Source of the DNA: Symbiodinium natans
Taxonomy: Eukaryota; Sar; Dinophyceae; Suessiales; Symbiodiniaceae
Reading direction: 5' to 3'
Length of the DNA: 64,000 nt
NCBI GenBank assembly: GCA_905221605.1
Contig: CAJNDS010002206.1
Coordinates: forward strand, 413,226-477,225
Part shown: piece by piece, positions 45,216-55,680 of the stretch
How positions within the stretch are numbered: the first letter of the stretch is position 1
Layout of the letters: every line of letters begins with the position of its first letter
Position numbers and translations under genes: made by a program
Notes under the pieces: model-generated
What the model was told of the DNA's origin: nothing
The model's input: only the letters and a program-made list of their open reading frames with translations
The model's database searches: none

Positions 45216-47176
45216 ATGGCTTTCTCAGATACGGTGCGGGAGCACCTGTCATCAGAGGCTGCGACTTGGCTCCTGGCCCTGGGCTGTTGCTCCTCACTGG
45301 ATGTGGCTTACATGTGGGCTGATGGTGGAGCGCTCTATTCTGACTATGCTTCGACCTGCCCGCAGGATTTCGCGGGGGCATGTCAGCTGGTTGCGTTCTG
45401 GAGTCGTTGCCACCGGCTGTCAAGCATCGATGTGGCCACCTGTTCCAGTGAGGTTCAGCTCTGCAGGCGGAGCATCCTGCCTTTTGGACCGCGGACGCTG
45501 CAAGGCCATGAGCCTCTTCTTCAGGCACGGCCTAAGGGAGCGGCTCGAGCTCTGGTACCGTGGAGAGTGTCTTCGCAGCCTGTTGCCACGACCATAGCTC
45601 AGAGGGATCGACCGTTGCGGCCCTCCGACAGCTTGCGCAACAAGTGTGTGGCGCTCTTCGTGGTGCTCTACCAGTATATCTTGGACGCAGCAGAGATTGG
45701 TTTTCCGGTCCTGAATTTGAGTGACGCAGACGAGGTCTGGCGGGCCACTCAGTTAGTGCTGGGTGGTGCCATGCGGCTGTCTGAAGGACACATAGCAACC
45801 ATAACTGCTGGTTTGAAACGATGGATTCGTTTCGCCGTTGCGCACAGTGTTGATATCAGGCGTCCCCATGCCCGCGACTTGGCCTCCTTTCTTCAGGAGG
45901 TTAGCAAGGGCGGGCCTACTGCTGCAGCCTCCCTTTGGCAGATGTTTCGCTGGCTTCGCTCTAACGTCGGAGCCGAGTTCGATGTCGAGCATTTCTTAGT
46001 GCGTCCTTTCAGGCTGCATGCCCCTGGACATGTCCAGCAACAACGGGATGAGTTAGAGCCTTGGGAGTTTGCAAACATGTTGATCTGTGCTGCTGAATTG
46101 ACAGGTTGCCCTCGAACCCTAGCAGCCTTTTGCATTATGTCTGCGGCTTCGTGCATTCGCTTCCGGCATATGCAGAGATCAGTCTTCTTTCGTGATCATG
46201 GTGCTTGGCTGGAGTTCCGGTGCGCAGCCGAAGGCAGGGCGTCCGGCCCCCGTACCACTGGGCCCTCCCGCAGCTGGTCTTCGAAGGTTTCGACTTGCTG
46301 GCAGAGATCCGTCCCGTGGTGGTCCGTCAGAGCAAAGCGGGGGCCGATTTTCTTTGGCCTCGGCCAGTGCTGACACCGGAAGAGCTGTGGCAGGTCGTGG
46401 AGCTTACACCGCTGGATGTGGGGCGCCAGCTGAGCCCTTCGAGATTCATGGAGTTCTTCAGGGGTCTCCTTTCGCGGTGTGGCCTCCCCGCGGAAGAGGT
46501 GGCCAGAGCAGGCTACAACCGTCTTAGGCGTTTTTTGTCTACGGGTGGTTCTACGCTGGGTCTTGATGAGATTTCCATGCAAGCTATCGGCTCCTGGACA
46601 GAGCCGGCGCAGGCGCAGCAGGGTGCCAAGCGCCAGAAGCTCATGTCCACGCATTATGCAGGAAACAAGCTTGACAATAGCCTGCAGGCTAAGCAGCAAG
46701 TGCTTCAGGCAGTGGTCAGGGCCATCCGTCGAATGCAAGGCCATAGGAAGGGATCGCCGCAGCTTTTCCCTTCCCAGTCATTGCTCTGGTCGCATGTTAC
46801 GGCCCCCTCGCTTTCTGCACCGAGGGGGCATGCCCCCAAAAAGGACAGCGCGGCGACTTCGGAGATCTCTTCCTCGCAGAGCTCTTCCAGCTCGTCTGGC
46901 GAGGCTGAGGATTTGAGTTCTTCGGGGGAGGAGGTGCTTCCCGTGGCCGATGTGGATGACTGGGCCTGGTTCCAGCAGAGGGCGAAGTTCCACGTTGTGC
47001 AGTGCAGGGATGATGGCGAGCGCCTTGTACCGTTCTGCCGAAAAGCTGCTTTCCCGCAGGACCCTACGCGCACAGGCTCTGGCTTGCCGCCTATGGAGGG
47101 CGCTGTTTGCCAACGTTGCCTCCGTAGTGTGCCTAAGCTCTTGAAAGCCCGGCTCCTCGAGTCGCGGGGCCTATGA
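45216..47176 (+). CDS. Tyrosine recombinase (frameshifted)
   Basis: Start chosen at ATG 45216 (TCGCCATGG context); the frame is open further upstream. The first frame gives an N-terminal extension, a helical core-binding region (about 45640-46080) and catalytic box I with Arg in SCIRFRHMQRS (Arg codon 46158-46160). Around 46230-46245, in a C-rich stretch, homology switches to a frame that continues PYHWALPQLVFEGFDLLAEI. That frame carries YNRLRR at 46514-46531 (the box II His position is Tyr, the Arg is kept), IGSW and the nucleophile Tyr in MSTHYAG (46655-46657), then a Ser-rich acidic tail and a Cys-containing end up to 47176. So R...R...W...Y is conserved but a one-base indel breaks the reading frame. 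Expected role: integration of a circular DNA copy of the retroelement. Confidence 0.75.
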
Positions 47177-47222
47177 ACCCTGCACGAGCAGCGCGGCTGG
47201 AGGGGGAAGAAAAAAATGCTAG

Positions 47223-47965
47223 CTTCTTTCCACATGTACGGTGAGGCGTGTGCTCCTGCATGGACAGAGCAACGTTTTCGCCCAAAATGCACATGTTGTA
47301 TGCCCTTCCACGTGTGCTGTCTGCTTCGCGACGCCACGTGCGAGGTCGCGCAGGTTTTGCCACAACTCATTTGTGTTCGCAGGCGCGTTGTTCCAAAAGC
47401 GTTGCAGTCCCGAACACTGCTTCTTTCCACATGTACGGTGAGACGTGTGCTCCTGCATGGACAGAGCAACGTTTTCACCCACAATGCACATGTTGTATGC
47501 CCTTCCACGTGTGCTGTCTGCTTCGCGACGCCACGTGCGAGGTCGCACAGGTTTTGCCACAACTCATTTGTGTGTTCGCAGGCACGTTGTTCCAGAAGCG
47601 TTGCAGTTCCGAACACTGCTTCTTTCCACATGTACGGTGAGACGTGTGCTCCTGCATGGACAGAGCAACGTTTTTCACCCACAATGCACGTGTTGTATGC
47701 CCTTCCACGTGTGTGTCTGCTTCGCGACGCCACGTGTGAGGTCGCACAGGTTTTGCCACAACTCATTTGTGTTCGCAGGCATGTTGTTCCAAAAGCGTTG
47801 CAGTCCCGAATACTGCTTCTTTTCACATGTACGGTGAGACGTGTGCTCCTGCATGGACAGAGCAACGTTTTCGCCCGCAGTGCACATGTTGTATGCCCTT
47901 CCCACGTGTGTTGTCTGCTTCGCGATGCCACGTTCGAGGTCTTCAGAGCCTCTCTCTTTCCACAT
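47223..47965 (+). repeat. Four direct ~197-bp tandem repeats plus a partial fifth
   Basis: The landmark CACATGTACGGTGAG begins at 47231, 47428, 47627 and 47824, giving periods of 197, 199 and 197 bp; a degenerate CACATGTAAT follows at 47961 after only 137 bp. Each unit includes TGCTCCTGCATGGACAGAGC, TATGCCCTTCCACGTGTG and GCCACAACTCATTTGTG. Because 197 is not a multiple of 3 and the unit has few stops, long reading frames cross the array in several frames on both strands; I take these as artefacts. The array lies exactly between the recombinase and the Gag-like gene, where terminal or control repeats of a DIRS-type element could sit. Confidence 0.9.
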
Positions 47966-48350
47966 GTAATTGTGCTTCACGTAGTTTTCCATCTCTGCAG
48001 TTGTGACGGCAGTACGCGTGTGACTTTACCAGACTCCGCGCTCTGTGTTTTTGCATCAGGGCTGCTGGTGGGGTCTTGCTGCTGAAGAACTTTGTGGAGT
48101 TCAGCTTTTGTGCTCAACTGTGTGATATGGAACGTTGGCCCTCGGAGTGCTCCTTGCAAATTCACGACGGACTGCCACGTTTTGCCACTACTTTGCGCGC
48201 GCATGCAGTTTGAGTAACGTGAAAGAATGTTCGCGGGTAAAATCTAGTTTTTTTTTCCCTTTCATCTCAACAGATCTGTCAGAGCTTGGTAAAGATCCGC
48301 AGTTTTCCTCAAGTTTGCACCTGCAATCCCCCCGTACGGTGGTGGCTGCG

Positions 48351-49499
48351 ATGGCCTCGGCCAGCCGTGTGGACCTCAATGCGGACGACAAAGGCCTTCG
48401 GACCTGTTGGACTTCGTGCAATGTGCTTCCTGAGTGGCAAGAAGCCATTCTCCAGCACCACAAGCTTGAGACGCTCGACGACTTCGTCTTCATGATCAAC
48501 AAGCAAGAGTGGGAGACGTCCCTCAATGCTTTCTGCCAGGAGGTGAACGCTATCAGGGACAACAGGCTCGCGCTGGCGCGAGTCAAGGCTTCGTGGCAGG
48601 CCGGGTCAACGGCCATCCAGGCATGCCAGCAGACTGCCATTAAGCACCAGAGCGACATGGACCTCGATGATCCGTTGCCGGAGGCCACGTTGCAAACTCT
48701 GCAACATGACTGGAAACGATCGTACCAGTTGGTGATGGAGCCTCATCTCGAGCCTGCAGATAGCTTGAGAGGAAGAGTTTACAGGGAGTTCAAGCGCCGC
48801 GCAATGTCTGTCTTGGACGCTCGGAAGATCAAGACCATCGTTGCCCAGTCCATGCCATCCAGAGAAGAGAACATTCTCCTTCACACCGGGGTCGTCCTTC
48901 AGATGCACAAAGAGTCTCTCGCGCCTTTGCGCAGCGCCGTGGAGTACTACTGGGCACTTCGCACCTTGGCTTACGCTTGGGCCTTTGCAGGGAACTACAT
49001 GTGTAAGGACAGTGACGGCGTCGAAAGGAAGATGATTGGCCTCACCGAGAGCCTCAACTATGCAGATGTCAGTTTGCGGAACTGCGTGGAGTTTGGTGGG
49101 GGCAGCCTCGCTTGGTATGAGCGTAACGACAAGCTCACCCGGGGTAAGATGGCCAGTTTGGTCCGCAGAGGTGATAATGCTTGCACGGCGCTGGCGACAG
49201 CCCTGCAGGAGACGCACCTCGAGTGGCGATCGCCGCCAGCTCGCTCGTTGGAGAGCGCCGGTGCCCCTGAGCCCAAGCGTCGTGTCACAGCTGACCCGTC
49301 CGCCACCTCGCCAAACAAGGCTCCCCGTTTGCAAACCGTCTCCATGGCTAAAGGTGGCCGCAAGTTCTGCAAGGCTTACAATGACGGCAGGGGGTGCAAC
49401 CGTTCTCCATGCCCGGACCTTCATACCTGCGACGTCCGGCTGCCGTTCGGAGCGGCTTGCAACAGCACTCAGCACACCAGGCTGCAGCATCCTGCCTGA
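48351..49499 (+). CDS. Gag-like protein with CCCH zinc finger
   Basis: Start chosen at ATG 48351 (MASASRVDLNADD); the frame is open upstream to 48135. The 382-residue product is mostly helical and charged, as expected for a nucleocapsid-type protein. Near the C terminus it has C-x8-C-x4-C-x3-H (Cys340, Cys349, Cys354, His358; FCKAYNDGRGC then NRSPCPDLH), a CCCH-type nucleic-acid-binding finger close to the usual C-x8-C-x5-C-x3-H. Two more Cys and two His follow within 30 residues. Position 5' of the RT and absence of other domains support a Gag role. Classical retroviral CCHC knuckles are absent. Confidence 0.6.
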   Translation: MASASRVDLNADDKGLRTCWTSCNVLPEWQEAILQHHKLETLDDFVFMINKQEWETSLNAFCQEVNAIRDNRLALARVKASWQAGSTAIQACQQTAIKHQSDMDLDDPLPEATLQTLQHDWKRSYQLVMEPHLEPADSLRGRVYREFKRRAMSVLDARKIKTIVAQSMPSREENILLHTGVVLQMHKESLAPLRSAVEYYWALRTLAYAWAFAGNYMCKDSDGVERKMIGLTESLNYADVSLRNCVEFGGGSLAWYERNDKLTRGKMASLVRRGDNACTALATALQETHLEWRSPPARSLESAGAPEPKRRVTADPSATSPNKAPRLQTVSMAKGGRKFCKAYNDGRGCNRSPCPDLHTCDVRLPFGAACNSTQHTRLQHPA

Positions 49500-49768
49500 A
49501 GAGGGGAAGGCCCCTGTTCGCACTCAGTGGGGCTCCCGGAAATTCCTGAGAGTGCATGCTCTTTCGAGCGTTGCGAGATACCCTTCGTTCAGGGTTCGGC
49601 TCCGGGCTCAGATATCACTCCTGACACTAGTGAGGCGGAGTGCTCCCCCCCCCGCAGGTCTGCCAACAGGTCAGACGTCAGGCTTGTGATCCAGAGCCGC
49701 CTCTCTCATCCTTGGCCTCAATTGCGCATTCAACTGCATTGAGCAGCGCACGTAGGGTTGAGCGAGGG

Positions 49769-49902
49769 CTAGGTCCCGAACCCGCCGTGGTTTCCCCTAG
49801 GTTCCCTAACCCGCCATCTCCTGCGCAGGTGCCGAAAGCTGGAGCGCAGCAATGTGCACGCAGGGTTGCCCTAGGTCCCGAACCCGCCGTGGTTTCCCCT
49901 AG
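49769..49902 (+). repeat. ~102-bp tandem duplication with a perfect 32-bp core
   Basis: The 32 bases at 49769-49800 (beginning CTAGGTCCCGAACCCGCC) are repeated exactly at 49871-49902, with weaker similarity just upstream (GCACG[T/C]AGGGTTG). The pair sits in the gap between the Gag-like stop (49499) and the RT start (49938). Confidence 0.9.
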
Positions 49903-49937
49903 TCCCCCTTTGGTGCCTGCTTCTTTGTCCATGCAAG

Positions 49938-52339
49938 ATGTCGCGCAACGTTTGCGTGCAGCTCGTCTGCTCTGCCAAATTTCTGCCACCTTCCCTGCGC
50001 CCGGATGCTGAGCTGCGGGCACGCATTGCGGGGACCCCCTGGGATCCCACCAAGCGTGCAGCTTTCCCTGGCCTTTATGATGCTGCTGGTTTGGTCAAAG
50101 ATATGAAGGCTCAGTTCTGCGAGCTCAACGTGCCACCCTCAATTTGGAAGGCTGTCGAGCACCGCCTGACTTTTTGCGACCTCCCTCTCATGCAGCTACA
50201 TGTTGTGTTTGTTCGAGGCCGCGGAGAGGTCTGGCACGAGCTCGGGCCCTCTTCTCTCGATAGGCGTTCCAGAGCCCGGGTTTTTACCAGTCTGAGCGGC
50301 CAACGCTACCCCTCTGACACTGCAAAGGGCCTTGACTTCCTCCTCCCGCCAGGCCTTGGAAAAGAAGCTCACATCGCGCAAAGCCTCCAGCTTCCGTCTC
50401 CCTTTGAGCCCCAGTCGTGGCCCGAGGCCGATCTGCTCCTTCCGATCCACGCCCTGCAGCTCTGGCGGGAATTCTTCCCATGTCTGGCTCAGCGACAAAG
50501 GGACGTCGTGCGCGCTCTGCGACGTGCGCTTGAACCCCTGGACCAAGCGTTGTGGCCCTTCAGGTCCGAGTCCTCGCAGCGAGTGGCCTCAAGCAAGAGT
50601 CCAGCTTTTGCCGCTTGTATGGTTTCCTTGCTGCGCTGGCCGGATAGGGACATAGGCATGTCACTCGTTAGAGGTTTTAGCATCGTGGGCGAGATTAGCT
50701 CGTCGGGTCTTTTTCGGCCCGTGCCGGTCAAAGAGACCCCTCCTACGTTGCAGCAGTGGCTTTCTGCAGAGGCCGCTGAGTCGGTTGAAGCCATCATCAG
50801 GTCTCCGCCGCCTAAAATGCACCAGGAAATCTTAGCAGTGACTCTCGATGAGATATCTAAGGGTTTCTGTTCCCCCCTAAAGACGAAAGCTGAGATGGAT
50901 GACATTTTCGGGGTCGCCCAGTGGCGACCACTTGAGCGCTTCGTGCTCAACCAGCACGGAAAAATGCGAGTCATCGATAATGCAAGAAAGACGCACCACA
51001 ATGCGCATGCCAGTCTTGCAGAGACTATTTGGACGAGCTCCGTTGACTTTGTGCCGGCAGTCATTCGTGACATCTTGTCAGCGCTTTGCCCGCAAGGCCC
51101 AGCGCCGGAGTGGTTGCGCTTCCGCGTAGGCACGGAGGACCTTCCTGATGCCTACCGTGGCTTGCCGGTCAGCACGGAGCACCTGGCAGTGTCAGTTGCG
51201 TCCGTCTTCGTCCCGGGCGAAGGCTGGCGCTTCACAGTCCTTTGGGGTCTTGCGTATGGCCTTGAAGCGGCAGTCGTCGCCTTCAACCGTTTTTCGTGTT
51301 TGGGCATTGCCGTTGCAAGGAGATGTTGCTCTGCGTTCGCATCTGCCTACTTTGATGATCAGCTGGCCCTGGAGGCAGTTTCCACGTCAGACTTGTCCAG
51401 GCAGGGAATCCTTTGCTCCTTCACCTGCATGGGGGCACCGCCTCAGAAGCCGAAAAGTTTCCCCCCTACGGCGGACAGGCCTTACCTGGGCGTCTCCCTG
51501 CATGTTGGCGATGCTTCTCTTGACCGTTGGATGTTTATGCAATGTAAGCAATCCACAAAGCACAAAGTCTCAGCAAAGCTGGATTCCATCTTGGCTGCCA
51601 ATGCTCTCTCTCGCGACGATGCTAGCAAGCTCCGTGGAGACGTTCAGTGGCTTTTCTCGTCGTGCGCGGGTAATGCTGCTAAGTATGCAGGGCCACTACT
51701 TCGACAGGCGCAACTAGAGGGTCGTCCTAGTTTGCTCGATGAGGAGCGCATGGTCCTCCAATGCCTGCGCCACATGGTGCTCTGTGCCAAGCCCAAAGTC
51801 ATTAGCCTCGAGCCACATGCGGGACCTTTCTCCGTGATTTACACAGATGCTTCATTTGAAGGGGGTGAACTTCGTTTAGGTTGGGTGATCTTCCAGCCTT
51901 CCCCTCGAGTCCCCCTCGCGGGCACATGCCTCGTGCCGCAGGCGGCCATTGAAGAATGGAAGCCGCGCAAACAGCAGATTTTGCTGGCGAAACTTTGGCA
52001 GTCCTGGTTCTTCCCCTTCTCTATCCTCAAGTTCTGTGCTCTACAGACGCCTTATGGTATGTAGACAACCAAGGGGCAGTGTCTGCAGCCGTCAAAGGCT
52101 GCAGCAATGAAGGCGACATTCACGAGATCGCTCATTTCGCAGCCATCTTGCGCTTTCAGCTAAGTCTCCGAACATTCTTCGAGTGGATAGACTCGGACAG
52201 CAACCCGAGCGATGAACTTTCTCGCTTGGGGCTCCACTGCGAGTGGTCCAAGCAACAAGGCTGGCAGTTGTCCGAGTTTGACTTCCCGCCAGAAGCCTAC
52301 AGATCCAGTCTTCAGCTCAGGCTACGCGATGTCTTCTGA
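49938..52339 (+). CDS. Reverse transcriptase-RNase H (frameshifted near the end)
   Basis: Start at ATG 49938. About 300 N-terminal residues precede the RT. RT motifs: a template-contact region with RVIDNARK, motif A at DLPDAYR (residues 401-407), motif B-like YGLEAAVVAFNR, and motif C YFDD (residues 471-474). RNase H follows: first catalytic Asp in YTDASFEGG (Asp637), then a QQILLAKL helix where the usual Glu appears as Lys. The frame stops at 52062-52064, but homology continues in another frame with WYVDNQGAVSAA and WIDSDSNPSDELSR (third and last RNase H Asp regions) to a stop at 52337-52339. The switch lies between about 51990 and 52040. No aspartic protease or DDE integrase is present. Pairs with the recombinase upstream in a DIRS-type element. 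Confidence 0.85.
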
Positions 52340-53100
52340 AACAGTGGGTGCGTTCTATACTTTGAGAAACCATGGGTGGGTCTGCGACCGCCACAAGCTG
52401 TATGTCCCTCTGCTGAGGGCATACTTGTACCCATCGCCAGTGTGGCGACTGAGGAACGCAGGTGTTCAGAGACATCGCTCATGAAGAGAAAAAGGAATGC
52501 TGCTCTCGAGCGTTTGCGGTGTGAGTTTCTAAACTTAAGACAATCTGTCCCTCATAAGACTGGGTTTTGCTGATATACTAGATATTCAGATTTTTTTCAG
52601 ATCTATTTCAGATTCGGCCCCGGGCCAGATTCAAACAATTTTCAGACACTTGCCTCTGAGGTGCTTAGATGTGTTTTTTGGTGTTTTTGTGTGGGTCTTG
52701 GCTGTTTTTTTTTTTCTGCTTTGTCTGTTTTTTTTTTCTGGTTTTCTGTGTGGCGGAAGTGATTTTTCGTTTTCCAGTTCTTCTGGTTTTTAATATTTTG
52801 TGGTTTCCCAAGCTTAGCAGCGCACAGACTATCTTACAATTAAACCATTGTTTGCGCTTGCGTCTCCGGCGTTTGCACCGCCGTGCTGGTGCAAGGGACG
52901 ATGTTTACTACTTGTTTGGTCAACTGGGTTCAACTGATTTCAACTGGTATCAGCATTTTCGTTGATTTTTCTGAAGATAGGGTACGATGCCTGGAAAAGA
53001 ATGTCGAGGGATCGGGAGGCATGGCTGAGCAAGCCAGCGAAAGCTTCCGGACAAAGGTAGGGCGGCATTCGATGTCACAGGAATTGGAGGTTTCGGCTGG
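52340..53100 (+). other. Downstream flank of the retroelement, T-rich
   Basis: A further open frame (about 52345-52484) reads VGAFYTLRNHGWVCDRHKLY and may be a residual 3' part of the element. From 52580 to 52850 the + strand is T-rich, like an untranslated or AT-rich tail. No terminal repeat matching 45.2 kb or the 197-bp units was seen here. Confidence 0.4.
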
Positions 53101-53340
53101 GCTGAAGTGCCATCAGGAACCAGTCTTAATAAGCGTGCTAGCACTTTAAAATGTGTGCCACCAACGGTACCTACCCTTGCGATGTCCTGCTGTGGTTTTA
53201 CATGCTACTGTAGGCAGAACACACAGTGCTTGCCACCGTTGCAGGCAGCTTCTGATGATCATGAGGCCACCATGCCACTTGTTTTCTCTTTGAATCCTTG
53301 TTATGACAGGGCTGCAGCTGTCGCTGCATTCTGCAGGATG

Positions 53341-53408
53341 TCACGCCTGAAGCGGTCCAAGCAGCACTTCTCCGTGCGGCGACACATCCGGAGGTGCCCA
53401 GCACAGTG
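53341..53408 (+). CDS. Short helical exon, unidentified
   Basis: After AG near 53336 the frame reads DVTPEAVQAALLRAATHPEV then PST to a stop. Its composition and AG|GAT acceptor match a host exon. It may connect with other weak exons in 53-56 kb. Confidence 0.35.
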
Positions 53409-54877
53409 ACATGTCACATTGAAACCTCCAGCTCTTCGCATGATCCGTGATCAGTAAGGGAAAGAGCTGTCAATTGTGTAGTTGCTGTGCGCAAATCGAT
53501 CTGGTAAAGGTGGAAACTGGACAGCACCCTGCACACTCATCTTCTTTTAAACGAATGGGCTAACAAGAATGATTTCATGGCAGCAACTTCTTTGTGGGAG
53601 GACGCTTCGGAAGCACCTCTCATCCTCATTTTTGTCGACTCTCTGATCTGGCTTTGTTTCTCAGAACTAGTTGGTTTCGTACTTGTCAGGGTTTCGTTCG
53701 GGCGCAAGCTGAAGCATCGGGGAAACGACGGCAGCAAGAACGCAGATACAGTACAGGAAGCCGGTCGACTTGTTAGGGTGTGAGGCAACGGAAAGAGTGT
53801 GGGTAGGTACCGGACAAACTAGAACCCATTGACGATGTAGGGCGTCACCAAACATATGCGAAGTTCCACCGAACAGAGCCGGGCACATTTCGGAATCAGG
53901 TGCAAGGGGCGATCAGAGTGCACATACAGTTCACCATGATGCTGTCAACGACGAAATCACAGGCAAAAGGTAAGCCGGGTACTGAGGGCTCAATGCGAAG
54001 CCACAGAGCCGTGTTGACACGTGAGTCACCTGATCCGTGAGGGCGGAGCCTTGGGGCTCAGTCTCGGAAACTTCTGTGTGCTGTCCGATTACAGGTGATT
54101 TCCTCGATTGCCCAGCGGGTCCGAAGCTCAGATTCTCAAGTCTGAGTCTCATAGAAAGCAGGCACCTCTGAGCCTCAGAGATCCTCAGAGCACTGTGACA
54201 GGTCCAAAGAGATCTGCGAAACAAGCCTCCACCTTGTGCAACGCATTCAAAAGCTAGCGGCCATGCTGATGCATGCTCTGTTGTCTGCACTAGGCATGTC
54301 TGAGCAAGGGGACATGATTGGGTAAGCAAATGCTGCGACTTGCAGCTTCTTTCTTGCTACCAGTGGTAGTTCATTTGCCGCGGATGTGGCATGGGGCGTG
54401 AGTTGCTATCCTCAAGGCTTCGCAGTTGCAGCTGCAAGGGGACGAGCAGAAACCTCACCGATGTCTTTCCCACACTTGCAACGGATCCAACAAGTCGTCG
54501 CACTTCGCCATGCGTGACTGTTGCGGCATCTTCCCGTCCGGGAGTCAGCAGGGTGCTCAGTATTTTTTCAAGGTTACCTGCCCACAACATATGAAGCAAA
54601 GTCCCTTTCACGAGACGCTGCAGAGGTTTGGGTAGATACCTTGTTTTGAGATATCATGCAAGCACCGTTTCTAGTTCAGTTTTTTGCTGTTGCCCTGCCT
54701 GTTATCGTCGTTTCTGCTACAATCCACTACCGGTATGGATGCTGGTGGTCCGTCTCTGCTTCTACCGCTATTGCTGTTGCTGGTCCGCGATACCGTTCCG
54801 CCCTGCCATGTCTGCAAGGTTGCGGCCAAATGCGGTCTCAATTCCACCGCAGCGAGGCCATCGACTCTTGGCCGTGG

Positions 54878-54914
54878 GGAATGCAGGGAATGCAGGGAAT
54901 GCCGGGAATGCGGC
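54878..54914. repeat. 10-bp tandem repeat (GGAATGCAGG-type)
   Basis: Four copies of GGGAATGCAG or GGGAATGCCG/GGGAATGCGG in a row. In one frame this encodes repeated E-C-R; a Cys-rich exon could include it, but this is uncertain. Confidence 0.8.
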
Positions 54915-55139
54915 AAGCGAATTTTGAGGAGCAACCTCAACTTGGGCATGGCTGCGACGGCTGCGTGCTCCAAGGAAAAGCCGACGTGCCAACGGTGCAC
55001 TGCGCTGTTTGAACCTGTGAGGCGTACGAAGTTTAAAAGCAGAGCTTTGTGCCAGGTTCCTTCACGCCATGCGCTGCAGCCGCCGTTGCGGCTGTCTTCG
55101 TGGCTGGCAGGCCTTCAAAGCCTTAGCCGCCAACAGTAA

Positions 55140-55680
55140 CGACGCTTCTAGCTGTTCTATCTCCGATCCGAGCTGCTTTCGGGTGAGGCGACGCTCGCAC
55201 TGTACCACCCGACATCGGCATCCGAGGTGGCCGACTACGAAGTCGTTGGGAGTATGCAGTATGCGACCAGGATGCAGCTTCCCAGATGCAGAGTCTCTGT
55301 GCAGGTTGCGGCTGTTCTCCTCCATGCTCAGCGAAGAGCAGCAAACGGCATCCCAGGCTTCCGTGCCAGCCTATCGCAATTCAGCGCACTTCTGCGGGCA
55401 ACCCTGTCTCTTCAGCAGCTGTTGATGTACAGGTACTCGTGGAGTTCCAAGCTTTCGTGGCTTGGATCGTCAGGTTCGAGCTCCGTCGAGGCTTGGGGAC
55501 TTCTGCACAATTCTGCAATTGGACTTCGCTCAGCTCAAGCCTGCTGTTTTTGACGAATCGGCGACACTCGAGGTCCCCGAGCACTGCGGACTTACCGCCA
55601 GATGGACCGACGCGTCAAGACGCTGGTGCGAAGGCGCGCTTCAGCGCGGCATCATGCGGCTTATCCATCTTTCATGCTAG
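55140..55680 (+). CDS. Possible exons, unidentified protein
   Basis: Near 55150-55270 one frame reads LFYLRSELLSGEATLALYHP then TSASEVADYEVVGSMQ. Near 55497-55678 another reads DFCTILQLDFAQLKPAVFDE then SATLEVPEHCGLTARWTDAS to a stop. Both have globular composition, in different frames, which implies an intron between. A third frame is also open throughout (55286-55948), which lowers confidence. Confidence 0.35.

Larger units (their letters stand above)
45200..52500 (+). mobile_element. Tyrosine-recombinase retroelement, DIRS-related, unusual gene order
   Basis: Four components lie on the + strand: tyrosine recombinase (45216-47176), direct tandem repeats (47223-47965), Gag-like protein with CCCH zinc finger (48351-49499) and reverse transcriptase-RNase H (49938-52339). 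A YR together with RT-RNase H and no aspartate-type integrase or protease is the hallmark of the DIRS order. In known DIRS, PAT and Ngaro elements the YR is downstream of RT-RNase H; here it is upstream. No methyltransferase domain, as found in DIRS1-type elements, was seen. The element ends are not defined by any repeat I can see outside 45-52.5 kb. Frameshifts in two genes suggest a dead copy, and two adjacent elements are an alternative reading. Confidence 0.75.

Noticed and set aside
46705-47931. A 408-codon minus-strand open frame over the recombinase tail and the 197-bp repeats
   Set aside because: It is antisense to the tyrosine recombinase and its length comes from the stop-poor tandem repeat; the encoded text repeats with the array and shows no domain.
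47223-47965. Possible CRISPR array because of regular repeats
   Set aside because: Units are ~197 bp direct repeats with no short repeat-spacer alternation, and the genome is eukaryotic.
47216-48085. A 289-codon + strand frame through the tandem repeats
   Set aside because: The repeat period is not a multiple of three and three frames are equally open, so openness reflects composition, not coding.
48606-49523. A 305-codon minus-strand frame
   Set aside because: Antisense to the Gag-like gene; the + strand has the zinc finger and fits the element's order.
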